From NCBI RefSeq assembly GCF_002214565.1, contig NZ_CP015106.1:744001-808000 (forward strand): a stretch of 64,000 nucleotides of DNA. Reading direction: 5' to 3'. The notes below the pieces were generated by a model, which searched no databases, had not been told where the DNA came from, and saw only the letters and a list, made by a program, of their open reading frames with translations. The position numbers and the translations under genes are program-made. The DNA is from Thermococcus radiotolerans. Lineage in GTDB: Archaea > Methanobacteriota_B > Thermococci > Thermococcales > Thermococcaceae. This document shows, piece by piece, positions 47,623 through 56,891 of the stretch (positions within the stretch are counted from its first letter, which is position 1; every line of letters starts with the position of its first letter).

Positions 47623-48345
47623 ATGACTGAACCCGACATCTTTTACATACTGGGGAACAAGGTGAGGCGCGATCTGCTCAGCCACCTCACCTGCACGGAA
47701 TGCTATTTCAGCTTCCTCAGCAGCAAGGTTAGTGTGTCCTCAACAGCGGTAGCCAAGCACCTTAAAATCATGGAGCGCGAGGGCATTCTGAAATCCTACG
47801 AAAGGGAGGGGCCGTTCATAGGGCCCGCAAGGAAGTACTACGACATAGCCATCTCAAAGACCTACGTTACCACGGTAACTCCCAACCTCTTCTGGTACCG
47901 CGGCCTGGACCTGGAAGGGGCACCCATCGAAAAGGTCAAGGTTGACCTGACCCGCATACCCGCGGAGCACGAGAGCCTTCTGGAGATGGTCAGCTCGTTC
48001 CTGGAGCTGAGTTCGGAGCTTGAGAAGATACTCCGCGCACTACAGGCCATCGAGAGCAGGCGCGACAGACTCATGAAGGAGCTGAAGGAGAGGTACCTCA
48101 CTGAGATAGGCGACATGACCCAGCTGGCCATACTGCACTACCTCCTCCTCACGGGTGAGGCCACCGTCGAGGAGCTGAGCGACAGGCTCAACCTCAAGGA
48201 GAGGGAGGTTCTCGTAAAGGCACAGGAGCTGGACAGGTTCGTACCGTTAATAATAAAAGACGGAACCATCAAAATCGACGAGGACAAGCTAAAACAAAAG
48301 CTTGGCGGTGTCGAATATGCCGGAGAAAATAAGGGTCGTGGTTAA
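47623..48345 (+). CDS. surR: SurR sulfur-responsive transcription regulator
   Basis: 240 aa. The N-terminal ArsR-type winged helix (about 1-75) carries a CTEC pair (Cys24, Cys27) corresponding to the CxxC redox switch of Pyrococcus SurR. Reduced SurR binds GTTn3AAC sites and controls hydrogenase and sulfur-reduction genes; oxidation by sulfur releases it. A C-terminal domain with a coiled coil (about 120-175) and a second helical module (about 180-225) follows. Divergent from pdo, as in Pyrococcus. Its end overlaps the ferredoxin start by 29 bases. Confidence 0.93.
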   Translation: MTEPDIFYILGNKVRRDLLSHLTCTECYFSFLSSKVSVSSTAVAKHLKIMEREGILKSYEREGPFIGPARKYYDIAISKTYVTTVTPNLFWYRGLDLEGAPIEKVKVDLTRIPAEHESLLEMVSSFLELSSELEKILRALQAIESRRDRLMKELKERYLTEIGDMTQLAILHYLLLTGEATVEELSDRLNLKEREVLVKAQELDRFVPLIIKDGTIKIDEDKLKQKLGGVEYAGENKGRG

Positions 48346-48520
48346 CGAGGACAAGTGCTATCTCTGCGGTGGCTGTGCTGGAGTCTGCCCGACGCTTGCA
48401 ATAAACGTAAGCCCCTCGAGATGGGAGTTCTTCCAGGACAAGTGCATCTACTGCAGGATATGCATTACCGCCTGCCCAGTGGGCGCACTGAGCGCCGAAC
48501 CCCTGGAGGTGGGAGAGTGA
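48317..48520 (+). CDS. 2[4Fe-4S] ferredoxin
   Basis: 67 aa from the ATG at 48317, which follows GGCGGTG. Two cluster motifs CxxCxxCxxxCP are intact: [12 protein letters not shown] and [12 protein letters not shown]. It is embedded between surR and the geranylgeranyl reductase gene and overlaps both or abuts them (GTGA at the end), so the three are translated together. It is the likely electron donor for the reductase (inference from context). Confidence 0.92.
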   Translation: MPEKIRVVVNEDKCYLCGGCAGVCPTLAINVSPSRWEFFQDKCIYCRICITACPVGALSAEPLEVGE

Positions 48521-49707
48521 ACGGGATGAAATACGACGTCGTTGTAGTGGGCGCCGGAATCGCCGGGCCCATAGTCGCGAGAAACGTTGCTAAAGCCGGG
48601 TTTTCTGTTCTTCTCATCGATAAAAAGCCTGCCATCGGCACGCCGAAGCAGTGTGCCGAGGGCATAAGCATCAAGGTCTTTGAGAAGTACGACATACCCT
48701 ACGACAGGCGCTTCATCAACCGCGAGATATACGGTGCCAAGCTGTACTCGCCCAGCGGGTACGAGCTTGAGCTCCGCTATAAGGACGTCAGCGGCGTTAT
48801 CCTCGAAAGAAAGGTCTTCGACAAGATGCTGGCCTACTATGCCGCCAAGGCCGGTGCCGATGTCCTCGCCAGAACAGAGGCGCTGGACGTCATCAGGAAG
48901 GACGGCAGAGTGGTGGGAATAAAGGCAAAGCACGAGGACGAGCCGATTGAGATTCAAGCCGATGTCATAGTCGCCGCCGACGGCGTGGAAAGCATGATAG
49001 CAAGGAAGGCGGGCATAAACACCTACGCACCGCCACACGAGTTTGACTCCAGCTACGAGTACGAGATGCTCATCGAGGGCTACGACCCGGACCTGATACA
49101 CCTCTGGTTCGGCAACGAGGTTGCCCCGAGGGGCTACGTCTGGGTCTTCCCGAAGGACGAGGACAGGGCCAACGTCGGGATAGGCATAAACTCCGACAAC
49201 CCGCAGACGGCCAAGTACTACCTCGACAAGTGGCTGAAGGAGAACAACATCTCCGCCAAGAAGCTCCTTGAGATAAACGTCGGCGTCGTCCCCGTCGGTG
49301 GTTTCGTCAAGGAACTCGTCAAGGACAACATTCTCGTCGTCGGCGATGCAGCGAGGCAGGTCAACCCGATGCACGGCGGCGGAATGGCCGAGGCGATGGA
49401 GGCCGGAACGATAGCGAGCAAGTGGATAGTCAAGGCTCTGGAAGAGGAGAACCTCGCGCTGCTCAGGAACTACACGACCGAATGGTGGGAAACCGACGGG
49501 GAAAGACTCCAGAAGGTTCTCAAGGTCAGGAAGGTCACGGAGAAGCTCAGCGACGAGGACCTGGACCTCTTCATCCAGGTACTCAGCGGCGCCGACGCAG
49601 AAAAGATAGCGAGCGGAGACTACGGGGAGGTCATCAAGGCGCTCCTAAAGCACCCGAAGGTCATCCTCAGCCCGAGGAGAATAAAGCTCCTCAGGGAGCT
49701 TCTCTGA
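48517..49707 (+). CDS. geranylgeranyl reductase (archaeal lipid saturation)
   Basis: 396 aa from the GTG at 48517, which overlaps the ferredoxin stop and has GGAGGTG five bases upstream; ATG at 48526 (393 aa) is the alternative. The FAD Rossmann motif [13 protein letters not shown] is at the N-terminus, with the family's [10 protein letters not shown] and, around residue 275, [15 protein letters not shown]. The enzyme reduces double bonds of di-geranylgeranylglycerol lipids. The stop abuts convergent topA. The link to SurR suggests redox control of membrane lipids. Confidence 0.92.
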   Translation: MNGMKYDVVVVGAGIAGPIVARNVAKAGFSVLLIDKKPAIGTPKQCAEGISIKVFEKYDIPYDRRFINREIYGAKLYSPSGYELELRYKDVSGVILERKVFDKMLAYYAAKAGADVLARTEALDVIRKDGRVVGIKAKHEDEPIEIQADVIVAADGVESMIARKAGINTYAPPHEFDSSYEYEMLIEGYDPDLIHLWFGNEVAPRGYVWVFPKDEDRANVGIGINSDNPQTAKYYLDKWLKENNISAKKLLEINVGVVPVGGFVKELVKDNILVVGDAARQVNPMHGGGMAEAMEAGTIASKWIVKALEEENLALLRNYTTEWWETDGERLQKVLKVRKVTEKLSDEDLDLFIQVLSGADAEKIASGDYGEVIKALLKHPKVILSPRRIKLLRELL

Positions 49708-51864
49708 CTACTTCTTCCCCTTCTTCCAATCCCTGCAGTTCATGTCAACGCATATCTCGTACTCGCGGCCCTTCTCACGTATTTTGACCACCGGAGCGCC
49801 GCCGCAGCAGGTTTTGTTGGTCGGGATTATCTCGCCGCGCTGGAGGAGCGGATAGGTGACGTTGCACTTGGGCCAGTTGGAACAGCCGACGAAGCGCTTG
49901 CCCGTCCTCCTGTTGTACCGCACCACGAGGTCACCGCCGCACTTGGGGCACTTACCTATGACGAGCGGACCTTTCTTCTCCTCCCCGTCAACGGCCTTTT
50001 TAACCGCCCTTTCCTCTTCCTCGCTGAGCTCCTTCACGGCTCCAGCTTTTCTGGCGGCGGTTTTTGAGGTAGTCGCGCCGGTCCCCGTCGTCTCCATGAG
50101 CATCTTCCCTATGTCCATCTCCCTCTCCTTGAAGACCTTCAGGATTTTGATGAGCTGGTTCTTGCTCTCCTCGATGACACCCTCTTTATCGGCCTTTCCG
50201 GCCATTATCTCCTCCATCTTCTCCTCGAAGGCCCTCGTCAGCTCGACGCTTACTATATCCGGCACGTTCTTCTCCAAAGCTTCGACGACGCGCATGCCGA
50301 GCGGGGTGACCTTTATCTTTCTCTTGCCCTCGATGTAGCCGCGGCTGTAGAGGGTCTCCAGAATCTGGGCGCGGGTTGCCTTGGTCCCTATGCCTAGGTC
50401 TTCCATCCTCTTGATAACCGCCGCGGGTGAGTAGCGCGCGGGAGGCTTCGTCTTCTTCTTCTCGCGCTTTATCTGGATGACCTTGACCGGCTCGCCCTCC
50501 CTGAAAGCCGGAAGAATCACCTCGTCGAACTTGACGTACTTGCCGTAGACCTTCAGCCAGCCCTCCTTCACGGTCCTCGCTCCACCCAGGATGAAGCGGT
50601 GGGAGTTGGAGTTTATGACCACCTTCATTATCTCCCTGACGGCCGGCTCCATGAAGAGGGCCAAGAACCTCCTGACGATGAGGTCGTAGAGGTTGGCTTC
50701 GTCCTTGGTCAGCTCCCCCTGCTTGGGCAGCTCTCCCGTTGGATATATGGCCGGATGGGCAGGGTCGTCCTTCTTACCCTCAACGGGTTTGAGCCTCTCC
50801 TTTCCGAGGAGGGCGTGGGCGAAGGGCTTGTACTCCGGCAGTTTGGCGAGGTTCTGGAGAATGGAGCGGAAGTTGAGGTTCTTTGGGAGCTTCTGTGAGC
50901 TTGTCCTGGGATAGCTGGTGTAACCCTTCTCGTACAGCTTCTGTGCAATCTCCAAGGTTTTCTTCGGGCTGTATCCAAAGGCGGAATAGGCCTCCCTCTG
51001 CAGGGTTCCGAGGTCGAAGGGAACCGGTGGGTGCCTGTTCTGCTGCTTGACCTCGACCTTCTCGACGAAGGCCGGGCCCTTCTTAGCCTCCTCGACGATG
51101 AGCTTCGCCTCGTCCTCATCGAGTATGCGCTCCTTTTCGTAGACCGCCGTGTACTGCTCCCCGTTCTTCTCGAGGAGCATCTTTATGACCCAGTATGGGG
51201 TAGGCTTGAAGTTGGCTATCTCCCTCTCCCTGTCAACCAGAAACTTAAGCGTCGGCCCCTGAACGCGGCCGGTGGATAGAACCTGCCACTTACCGCTGGC
51301 GCGCTTTATGGCGGAGGTGAGCGCCCTGGAGAGGTTCACGCCCCAGTACCAGTCGAGGACGTGGCGCGCTATCCCGGCATCGGCCATCCCGAAGTTTATC
51401 GTCGGTTCGAGGTTGTACCACGCCCTGAGAAGGTCTTTCTTCGTTAGGGCGGAGAACTTCATTCTCCTCGCCCGGGACGGCTCAACGCCGCAGGCGTACT
51501 TGAGGGCGGTATAGCCTATAACCTCACCCTCGGTATCGTAGTCACAGGCGACCACAAACTCGTCGGCGCGCTTGGCGAGCGTCGCGAGGGCTTTTATGTA
51601 ATCCTTGGCGTAGCCCTTCCCCTTCTCCGCCGCATAAACGGGAACCCATTCTATGTCGAAGACCGGGTAACCGTAGGTTTTGGTCTTCGGCGCGAGTGAG
51701 AAGAGGTGGCCAACCGCAGGAGCGACTATTATCCTCTTCCCGTCGCGGGTGAATTCGTAGTAGGGAACCTTGCCGATCGTCTTTCTAACGGGCTTACCCT
51801 CGGCTAGGGCATAGGCGATTTTTCTCGCGACGTTGGGTTTCTCGGCTATGATGAGCGTGACCAT
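49708..51864 (-). CDS. topA: DNA topoisomerase I (type IA, TopA/Top3-like)
   Basis: 718 aa. The N-terminal Toprim domain has DYDTEGE (108-114) as metal site; the catalytic Tyr is Y318 in [11 protein letters not shown]-terminal zinc fingers are present (CPKCGG...CSNWPKC and CCGGAP...CVDMNC). It relaxes negative supercoils and, with reverse gyrase in the same window, makes the second type IA enzyme. No intein. The start is at 51864 and the stop abuts the GGR gene. Confidence 0.94.
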   Translation of the reverse strand: MVTLIIAEKPNVARKIAYALAEGKPVRKTIGKVPYYEFTRDGKRIIVAPAVGHLFSLAPKTKTYGYPVFDIEWVPVYAAEKGKGYAKDYIKALATLAKRADEFVVACDYDTEGEVIGYTALKYACGVEPSRARRMKFSALTKKDLLRAWYNLEPTINFGMADAGIARHVLDWYWGVNLSRALTSAIKRASGKWQVLSTGRVQGPTLKFLVDREREIANFKPTPYWVIKMLLEKNGEQYTAVYEKERILDEDEAKLIVEEAKKGPAFVEKVEVKQQNRHPPVPFDLGTLQREAYSAFGYSPKKTLEIAQKLYEKGYTSYPRTSSQKLPKNLNFRSILQNLAKLPEYKPFAHALLGKERLKPVEGKKDDPAHPAIYPTGELPKQGELTKDEANLYDLIVRRFLALFMEPAVREIMKVVINSNSHRFILGGARTVKEGWLKVYGKYVKFDEVILPAFREGEPVKVIQIKREKKKTKPPARYSPAAVIKRMEDLGIGTKATRAQILETLYSRGYIEGKRKIKVTPLGMRVVEALEKNVPDIVSVELTRAFEEKMEEIMAGKADKEGVIEESKNQLIKILKVFKEREMDIGKMLMETTGTGATTSKTAARKAGAVKELSEEEERAVKKAVDGEEKKGPLVIGKCPKCGGDLVVRYNRRTGKRFVGCSNWPKCNVTYPLLQRGEIIPTNKTCCGGAPVVKIREKGREYEICVDMNCRDWKKGKK

Positions 51865-51979
51865 GACGACACCTTGAAGCGATAGGCAGGGGGATTATAA
51901 AAAACCTGCGGAGCAAGCTTTCCTAAAAGCTTCCAGCGAAAAGCTTAATAAGGAACTTCCCAATGCACCTACCGCGGGC

Positions 51980-52057
51980 GGGGCCGTAGGGTAGCCTGGT
52001 CCATCCTGCGGGCTTTGGGAGCCCGTGACCCGGGTTCGAATCCCGGCGGCCCCACCA
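51980..52057 (+). tRNA. tRNA-Pro (TGG)
   Basis: 78 bases with encoded CCA. Acceptor GGGGCCG/CGGCCCC, anticodon loop TTTGGGA giving TGG, T-loop GTTCGAATC. TATA-like AAGCTTAATAAGG about 30-35 bases upstream. No intron. Confidence 0.95.
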
Positions 52058-52076
52058 GGAAACAAGCTTTTGCAGG

Positions 52077-52113
52077 GCAAAAATTTGATCAAAAGCTGGT
52101 GATTCTTTTTGAG
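52077..52113 (+). repeat. intergenic repeat copy B
   Basis: Near copy of 17012-17049, starting about 20 bases after tRNA-Pro: TTTGATCAAA, then GCTGGTGATTCTTTTTGAG. The copies diverge after this block. Confidence 0.7.
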
Positions 52114-52390
52114 TGGTCAGGTTCTTAGTGGGTTTTTGTTTTAGTGGTTGGATTGTACGTTGGATTCATCGCCAAAACGGCGCTTTTTAACAGGTTCAAC
52201 TTCAACCTGCGCTCCTCCGGAGCGCTAAAAAAGCCGAACCTATCGATGGTTGTCTTTTTTGGAATGAATCCGGCCAAAATTGCAGATTTCAACTGAAAAC
52301 CCCCGTTGCCTAGCGAATTCTAAGTAAGGAATCACGAACTTTGATGAAACTTTGTCCAGAAACTTTACGCAGGCAAAGTTCTGGGGGTGT

Positions 52391-52537
52391 GGGGGCGTTA
52401 GCCCCCCGGAGGATTAAGGAACAGAGGAAGGTGGGGAAACGTAGTTTCCCAGGTTTTTAGAGAAAAAGCGGGGTTGTGGGGTGGAACCCCACTCCAGGGG
52501 TTTGAAAGTACAGAGAGATAAGGGGGCGGAGCCCCCT
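52391..52537. repeat. array of four tri/tetraloop hairpins with ~43-base period
   Basis: Stems GGGGGC/GCCCCC (52391-52406), GGGAAAC/GTTTCCC (52434-52450), GTGGGGT/ACCCCAC (52476-52492) and AGGGGGC/GCCCCCT (52521-52537). Starts are 43, 42 and 45 bases apart, loops are 3-4 bases, stems 6-7 bp. Stem bases differ but pairing is kept. It directly follows the 3' end of tRNA-Thr on the minus strand. Confidence 0.65.
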
Positions 52538-52549
52538 TGTCTTTCGTTG

Positions 52550-52626
52550 TGGAGCCCCGGGCGGGGTTTGAACCCGCGACCTGCCGCTTACCAAGCGGCC
52601 GCTCCACCAGGCTGAGCCACCGGGGC
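52550..52626 (-). tRNA. tRNA-Thr (GGT)
   Basis: 77 bases with encoded CCA (complement of 52550-52552). Acceptor GCCCCGG/CCGGGGC, anticodon loop TTGGTAA giving GGT, T-loop GTTCAAACC. TATA AATTTATAAACG at about 52650-52661 on the minus strand. Confidence 0.94.
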
Positions 52627-52667
52627 GTCGATGATACCATGCAGACCAGCGTTTATAAATTTTTCCC

Positions 52668-53252
52668 TCAGCCCATTTTCTCAACGAGGCCTTCCAGGAC
52701 GTCCCTGAAGTTGGCCGCGTCGATCCATTTGATCCCCATCTTCTGAGCCCACGTGAGTATGCCAACGTCGGCGGAAACTATAGTTGCGTCGAGCTCTTTT
52801 GCCAGCAAGATAAGCTCAAAGTCCTCCTTGCTGTCAACGATGCCTTCCCTGAGGGCCTTCCGATAGTTTCTCCTCAGCTTCTGGATTATCTTGTCCACGT
52901 TATCGGTCTCGATGACCCCCTCCCTCACCGCCTTCTCGGCGACGCGGAGTCCCTTGTCTATCCTCCTCCTGATGTCGTCTATCAGTTCGTACACGACGAA
53001 GGCGGGAATCTTGATGTCGTGGACGTTAGGGGGCTTCTTAATCACGTAGAGTTCAATCTCCGGAAGGAGCTCCTCCTCATCAACGAAGTGCATAACCTCG
53101 CGGTAGATGCCGGGGGGCATGTAGAACTCCACCTTCCCGAAGAGCCTCTCAGCATAGCCCAGAAAAGTCCTCATGGCCTCGGTTGGGGAGTCACCGAACC
53201 TGTCCCGTATCTCCGGGTTGACGAAGATGCTCGTATCAAGGACGAACCTCAT
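52668..53252 (-). CDS. PIN-domain protein, UPF0278 (RNA ligase partner family)
   Basis: 194 aa. Begins MRFVLDTSIFVNPEIRDRFG; acidic PIN residues are seen in LDTS (Asp6), an E in IYREVMHF, DFELILLAKELDATIVSADVGI (two segments) near the C-terminus. The family is named RNA ligase partner because it is often beside an archaeal RNA ligase; no ligase is adjacent here. It may be a metal-dependent RNase. The start at 53252 follows GTGGTGGT. It is divergent, over 52 bases, from the isomerase-like gene. Confidence 0.88.
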   Translation of the reverse strand: MRFVLDTSIFVNPEIRDRFGDSPTEAMRTFLGYAERLFGKVEFYMPPGIYREVMHFVDEEELLPEIELYVIKKPPNVHDIKIPAFVVYELIDDIRRRIDKGLRVAEKAVREGVIETDNVDKIIQKLRRNYRKALREGIVDSKEDFELILLAKELDATIVSADVGILTWAQKMGIKWIDAANFRDVLEGLVEKMG

Positions 53253-53304
53253 GACCACCACAAGCTTATTTAAGCGCGGAAGTTTAAAACGGTTAGGTGA
53301 AAGC
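53253..53304. promoter_or_regulatory. 52-base bidirectional promoter
   Basis: Between the divergent PIN and isomerase-like genes. It holds CTTATTTAAGC, nearly palindromic and readable as a TATA-like element on both strands, and GGTTAGGTGA as ribosome binding site for the + strand gene. Both 5' untranslated regions must be very short. Confidence 0.5.
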
Positions 53305-54513
53305 ATGAAAGTTGGAGTCGTTTTTGGAGTCAGCGAGCTTGCAAACCCAAAGGCATTCGAGAAAAAGGCCTCGGAGTTCATAACGGCCCTCGCAGGAGAG
53401 TTCGATGTCGTCGGAGGCTTCTTCATCTCGACGAAGAGGGATTTCAAGGAGGCCAAGGAGGAAGTCAACTTCAACGAGGTTGACGCGATAGTCCTCTATC
53501 CCCTGACGGGAGGAACCGAGGGACCGCTCAAGGAGTTCTTCGTTTACAGACGGCCGGTAGTCATCTACGGCGACCCGTTCAATAACTCACTCGCAGCCGG
53601 AATCGAGCTCAGGGAGTACTTCAGGGACAGGCTGGTGCCTTCCACCCTGGTGAAGGACCTCAACGAGCTTAAAGCCGCCCTCCTGGGCTACGACGACATG
53701 AAGGATCTCCTGGAGAAATTCCTCCGCATGCGCATAGGGCTGATAGGCAGGGTCTCACCCTGGCTCATCAACGAGAAGTTCGAGCTCCCCTACACCAGCA
53801 TCAGCCTCAAGAAGTTCTACGAGTACTATGAGGCAACCACCGACGCGGAAGGCTGGAAGGTCGTGGAAAAAATAGTCGGAAAGGCCATGGAGATAAAGGA
53901 ACCCGGCAGGGAGGACCTGGTGAAGGCAGGAAGGATATACCTCGCCATAAAGAGAATCCTGGAGGACTACAGGCTCGACGGCTTTACCATCGGCTGCTTC
54001 GACCTGATAGGCAAACTCAAGGCAACGCCCTGCCTGGCGCTGGCCATGTTCAACGCGGAGGGAATTCCGGCCGCCTGTGAGGGCGAGCTGAACGCTCTCC
54101 TCGGCATGATGATAGCGAGGCGCTTCTTCGACAAGCCGGCGTTCATGGGCAACATAGCCGACTACGGGGAGAACCACGTAATCCTGGCCCACTGCACCGC
54201 GCCCCTCATCGGGAAGTACATCGTCAGGTCCCACTTCGAGAGCGGCATGGGAGTCGGCGTGGACGTCCAGCTGCCGAAGGGAAGGGCCAGCCTCATGAAG
54301 ATACGCGGAAGAAAGGCGGTTGTTGCCGGCGTCGAGGTGGTCGGCCAGGAGCACAGCGACTTCAGGTGCAGGACGCAGGTCAAGCTCCGCGTTGAGGACG
54401 CGGGGGACTTTCTGGACGGAACCCTCGGCAACCACCACCTGCTAGTCTACGTCGACAGCGAGGAGCTGGCGGACCTGCTGAGCGAGCTTGGCTTTGAGGT
54501 CATGCTCTACTGA
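53305..54513 (+). CDS. L-fucose/L-arabinose isomerase-like protein
   Basis: 402 aa. The overall layout fits the fucose/arabinose isomerase superfamily: an N-terminal Rossmann-like domain (GVVFGVSELANP; DAIVLYPLTGGTEG), then ACEGELNALLGMMIARRF (about 250) with the catalytic-type Glu and a downstream HCTAP and H-S-D-F region. Members isomerise aldoses and ketoses, but Thermococcales homologues are uncharacterised. The ATG at 53305 follows GGTGA; upstream in-frame starts lie inside the divergent PIN gene. Confidence 0.72.
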   Translation: MKVGVVFGVSELANPKAFEKKASEFITALAGEFDVVGGFFISTKRDFKEAKEEVNFNEVDAIVLYPLTGGTEGPLKEFFVYRRPVVIYGDPFNNSLAAGIELREYFRDRLVPSTLVKDLNELKAALLGYDDMKDLLEKFLRMRIGLIGRVSPWLINEKFELPYTSISLKKFYEYYEATTDAEGWKVVEKIVGKAMEIKEPGREDLVKAGRIYLAIKRILEDYRLDGFTIGCFDLIGKLKATPCLALAMFNAEGIPAACEGELNALLGMMIARRFFDKPAFMGNIADYGENHVILAHCTAPLIGKYIVRSHFESGMGVGVDVQLPKGRASLMKIRGRKAVVAGVEVVGQEHSDFRCRTQVKLRVEDAGDFLDGTLGNHHLLVYVDSEELADLLSELGFEVMLY

Positions 54514-54574
54514 CCCTTTTCAATTTCAAAACTTTTCTAGAACAGGCAACAAAGGGAAAATTAAAAACAAAGGG

Positions 54575-56890
54575 CTAGGATGCGCTCTTCTCGAACCTTG
54601 CCCCGTAGAACTTCAGACCGAGCCACGCGGCGACGCCCGCGCCTATGATGATGGGGTTCAGCGTCACGCCGGCCAGGCCGAGGACGCCGACTATTCCCCT
54701 CATCCAGGGCTTGAGCTTCGTGCTGTAAAAGCCGGTCAGCGCTATCGCCAGCAGGTACATGACGAAGAGGGTCGCCAAGAGGTAGTAGAGCACCCTCAGG
54801 GCCATCGCCGGCGTCCACTCCGAGACCGTTATGAGGAACATCTCCGGGTGGGTGAAGTATATGTACGGCCCGATGTAGCCCGCCAGCGCGTACTTCACCG
54901 CGTTCATCGCGGTCTTCCAGAAGTCTCCGCCCGCTATAGCGGAGCCCGCGTAGCTTGCGAGGGCCACCGGCGGGGTGACGTCCGCGAGGATTCCGAAGTA
55001 GAACACGAAGAAGTGGGCCGCGAGCATGGCTATAAGGACGGTGTAGCCCGGAACCGGCTGGTTGTAGGGCTCTATGTTTCTGACCAGCATGTAAATTGCC
55101 GGGGCGGCGACGAGCGAGGTGATGATATAGTTGGCCGTCGTGGGGACGCCCATTCCGAGGATGAGGCTGAAGACCATCGTTAGCAGGAGGAGCAGCCAGA
55201 GGTTTCCGTGGGTAAGGCTTATGAGGCGGTAGCCAATGTTCGTCAGCTCACCGGTCATCGTGAGGACACCCTGGATGAGGCCCGCACTGGCGGCCGCGAG
55301 CATGACGCTGACGCTGGTCTTTCCGGCATCTATCATCGCCTCGTAGGTTGCCCTGTACATCATCTTGCCGCTGTCCATGCTGGAGCGGTAGCCGACGAGG
55401 ATTGAGAAGATTATTCCGAAGACACCGGTCATGAGGACTATCTGCTCCTTGCTCATCAGCAGGTACTTCGTCAGGGCAATGAAGAGGAGGAACGTCGCAC
55501 TGATGTAGAACTTCTCGTTGAAGGCGACGCCCTTCTTCATGACTCCAAGGGCCACCAGCAGAAGGAACATCGCGGCGAGAACCATCGCGGTCTGCCTTCC
55601 AATGTCTTTGCCCAGGAACATCAGCAGCGTTGCCAGCAGCGAAATGGCGACGTAGAGCTTCTCGTTTCCATATATCTCGTCCCTTGATATCCACGCAACC
55701 CATATGGCAACTCCGAGCGACGATATAGCGGCTATCTGCGGCGCTATTCCCCAGACGAGGGCCACCGTGATGACGACTATCGGCAGGAGGATGTAAAGCT
55801 TGCGCAGGAAGTAGGCCATCGTCTTGAACGCTTCGGCTGCCATGCCCTTCAGGCCGAGCCTCTTGGTCTCGAGGTCTATGAAGAGGTAGACTCCGCCGTA
55901 GTAGACCAGTGCAGGCAGAACCGCGGCGATGATGATTTTGTTATAGGGCAGGTTGAGGAACTCGGCCATGATGAAGGCGGCGGCGCCCATGATTGGCGGC
56001 ATCAGCTGGCCGCCGGTTGACGCGACCGGCTCAACTGCTCCCGCTATCTCGGGTGGATAGCCCGCCTTCTTCATCAGCGGAATTGTGAAGGTTCCCGTTG
56101 TGAGGACGTTGGCGACGCTCGAACCGCTGACCGTTCCCATGAGGGCGCTTGAGACGACCGCAGACTTCGCAGGACCACCTGGCCTCTTTCCGAAGAGGTT
56201 TATCATGAACTCGGTGATGTAGTCGCTGACGCCTATCTTGAGCAGGAAAGCGCCGAAGAATATGAAGGCGAAGACGTATATCGTCATGACGAAGAACGGG
56301 ATTCCAAAGATTCCCTCGTCGAAGTATAGCTGCTGAACGAAGCGCACCCAGTCGTAGTCGATGGCGTAGATTCCGTAGAGCAGGAAAAGGACCACTATCA
56401 TGGGCAGAACCCAGCCGAGGACCCGCCTCGTTGCCTCAATGACCATTATTATAGCCAGCAGGCCGAAGATTACGTCGGTCTGGTTGAGGGTCGATGTTAG
56501 GATGTAGCGCTGGTAAACCGCGAAGAGGTACAGCATTGAGACGACTCCGGCGGCTCCCATGACGTAGTCGTAGGCGAAAACCTTCTTGAAGTACTTCTCC
56601 TTCTTGCGTATCGGGTAGAGGAGGAACGTTATCACCATGAGCATGGCCATGACGAAGGCCTCACCCTGCTTGGGCTGGAACGTTATCCTCAGGAACTCAA
56701 GCTCCACACCGAGGCGCTGGAACAGGTCGTAGAGGGTATAGTTGAAGTTGAATATGAAGAGAATCTCGTAGAGGCCTATGAGTATGGCGGCCACCTTCAC
56801 GACAAGCTCCAGCCTAGGCGGTAACGTTCGGGTTCGTTCTATTACAACCTCCTCGGCCGCAACGACATCGAGAGTAGGTTCCTCTGACAC
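54575..56890 (-). CDS. TRAP transporter fused permease (DctQ-DctM, TAXI type)
   Basis: 771 aa, close to twenty hydrophobic helices. The first ~190 residues are the small DctQ-like part; the rest is the large DctM-like permease with a GTVSGSSVANVLTTGTFTIPLMKKAGY stretch (in two parts, about 232-258) and the later GMGVPTTANYIITSLVAAPA (about 595). TRAP transporters use ion gradients for uptake of organic acids. GTG start at 56890 with GGAGGTGG upstream. It follows DUF1850 and TAXI genes in one operon. Substrate unknown. Confidence 0.93.
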   Translation of the reverse strand: MSEEPTLDVVAAEEVVIERTRTLPPRLELVVKVAAILIGLYEILFIFNFNYTLYDLFQRLGVELEFLRITFQPKQGEAFVMAMLMVITFLLYPIRKKEKYFKKVFAYDYVMGAAGVVSMLYLFAVYQRYILTSTLNQTDVIFGLLAIIMVIEATRRVLGWVLPMIVVLFLLYGIYAIDYDWVRFVQQLYFDEGIFGIPFFVMTIYVFAFIFFGAFLLKIGVSDYITEFMINLFGKRPGGPAKSAVVSSALMGTVSGSSVANVLTTGTFTIPLMKKAGYPPEIAGAVEPVASTGGQLMPPIMGAAAFIMAEFLNLPYNKIIIAAVLPALVYYGGVYLFIDLETKRLGLKGMAAEAFKTMAYFLRKLYILLPIVVITVALVWGIAPQIAAISSLGVAIWVAWISRDEIYGNEKLYVAISLLATLLMFLGKDIGRQTAMVLAAMFLLLVALGVMKKGVAFNEKFYISATFLLFIALTKYLLMSKEQIVLMTGVFGIIFSILVGYRSSMDSGKMMYRATYEAMIDAGKTSVSVMLAAASAGLIQGVLTMTGELTNIGYRLISLTHGNLWLLLLLTMVFSLILGMGVPTTANYIITSLVAAPAIYMLVRNIEPYNQPVPGYTVLIAMLAAHFFVFYFGILADVTPPVALASYAGSAIAGGDFWKTAMNAVKYALAGYIGPYIYFTHPEMFLITVSEWTPAMALRVLYYLLATLFVMYLLAIALTGFYSTKLKPWMRGIVGVLGLAGVTLNPIIIGAGVAAWLGLKFYGARFEKSAS

Positions 56891-56891
56891 T

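Larger units (their letters stand above)
52058..52549. other. 491-base structured region between convergent tRNA-Pro and tRNA-Thr
   Basis: No credible protein gene. In order it contains intergenic repeat copy B (52077-52113), a composite stem-loop (52192-52241), a CCAGA(A)ACTTT/AAAGTTCTGG hairpin (about 52357-52384) and a regular array of four GC-rich hairpins (52391-52537). The region lies between two tRNAs that point at each other. Confidence 0.65.

Noticed and set aside
52391-52537. Hairpin array read as a CRISPR
   Set aside because: Units share spacing and structure but not repeat sequence, spacers are not of protospacer type, and no cas gene is near.
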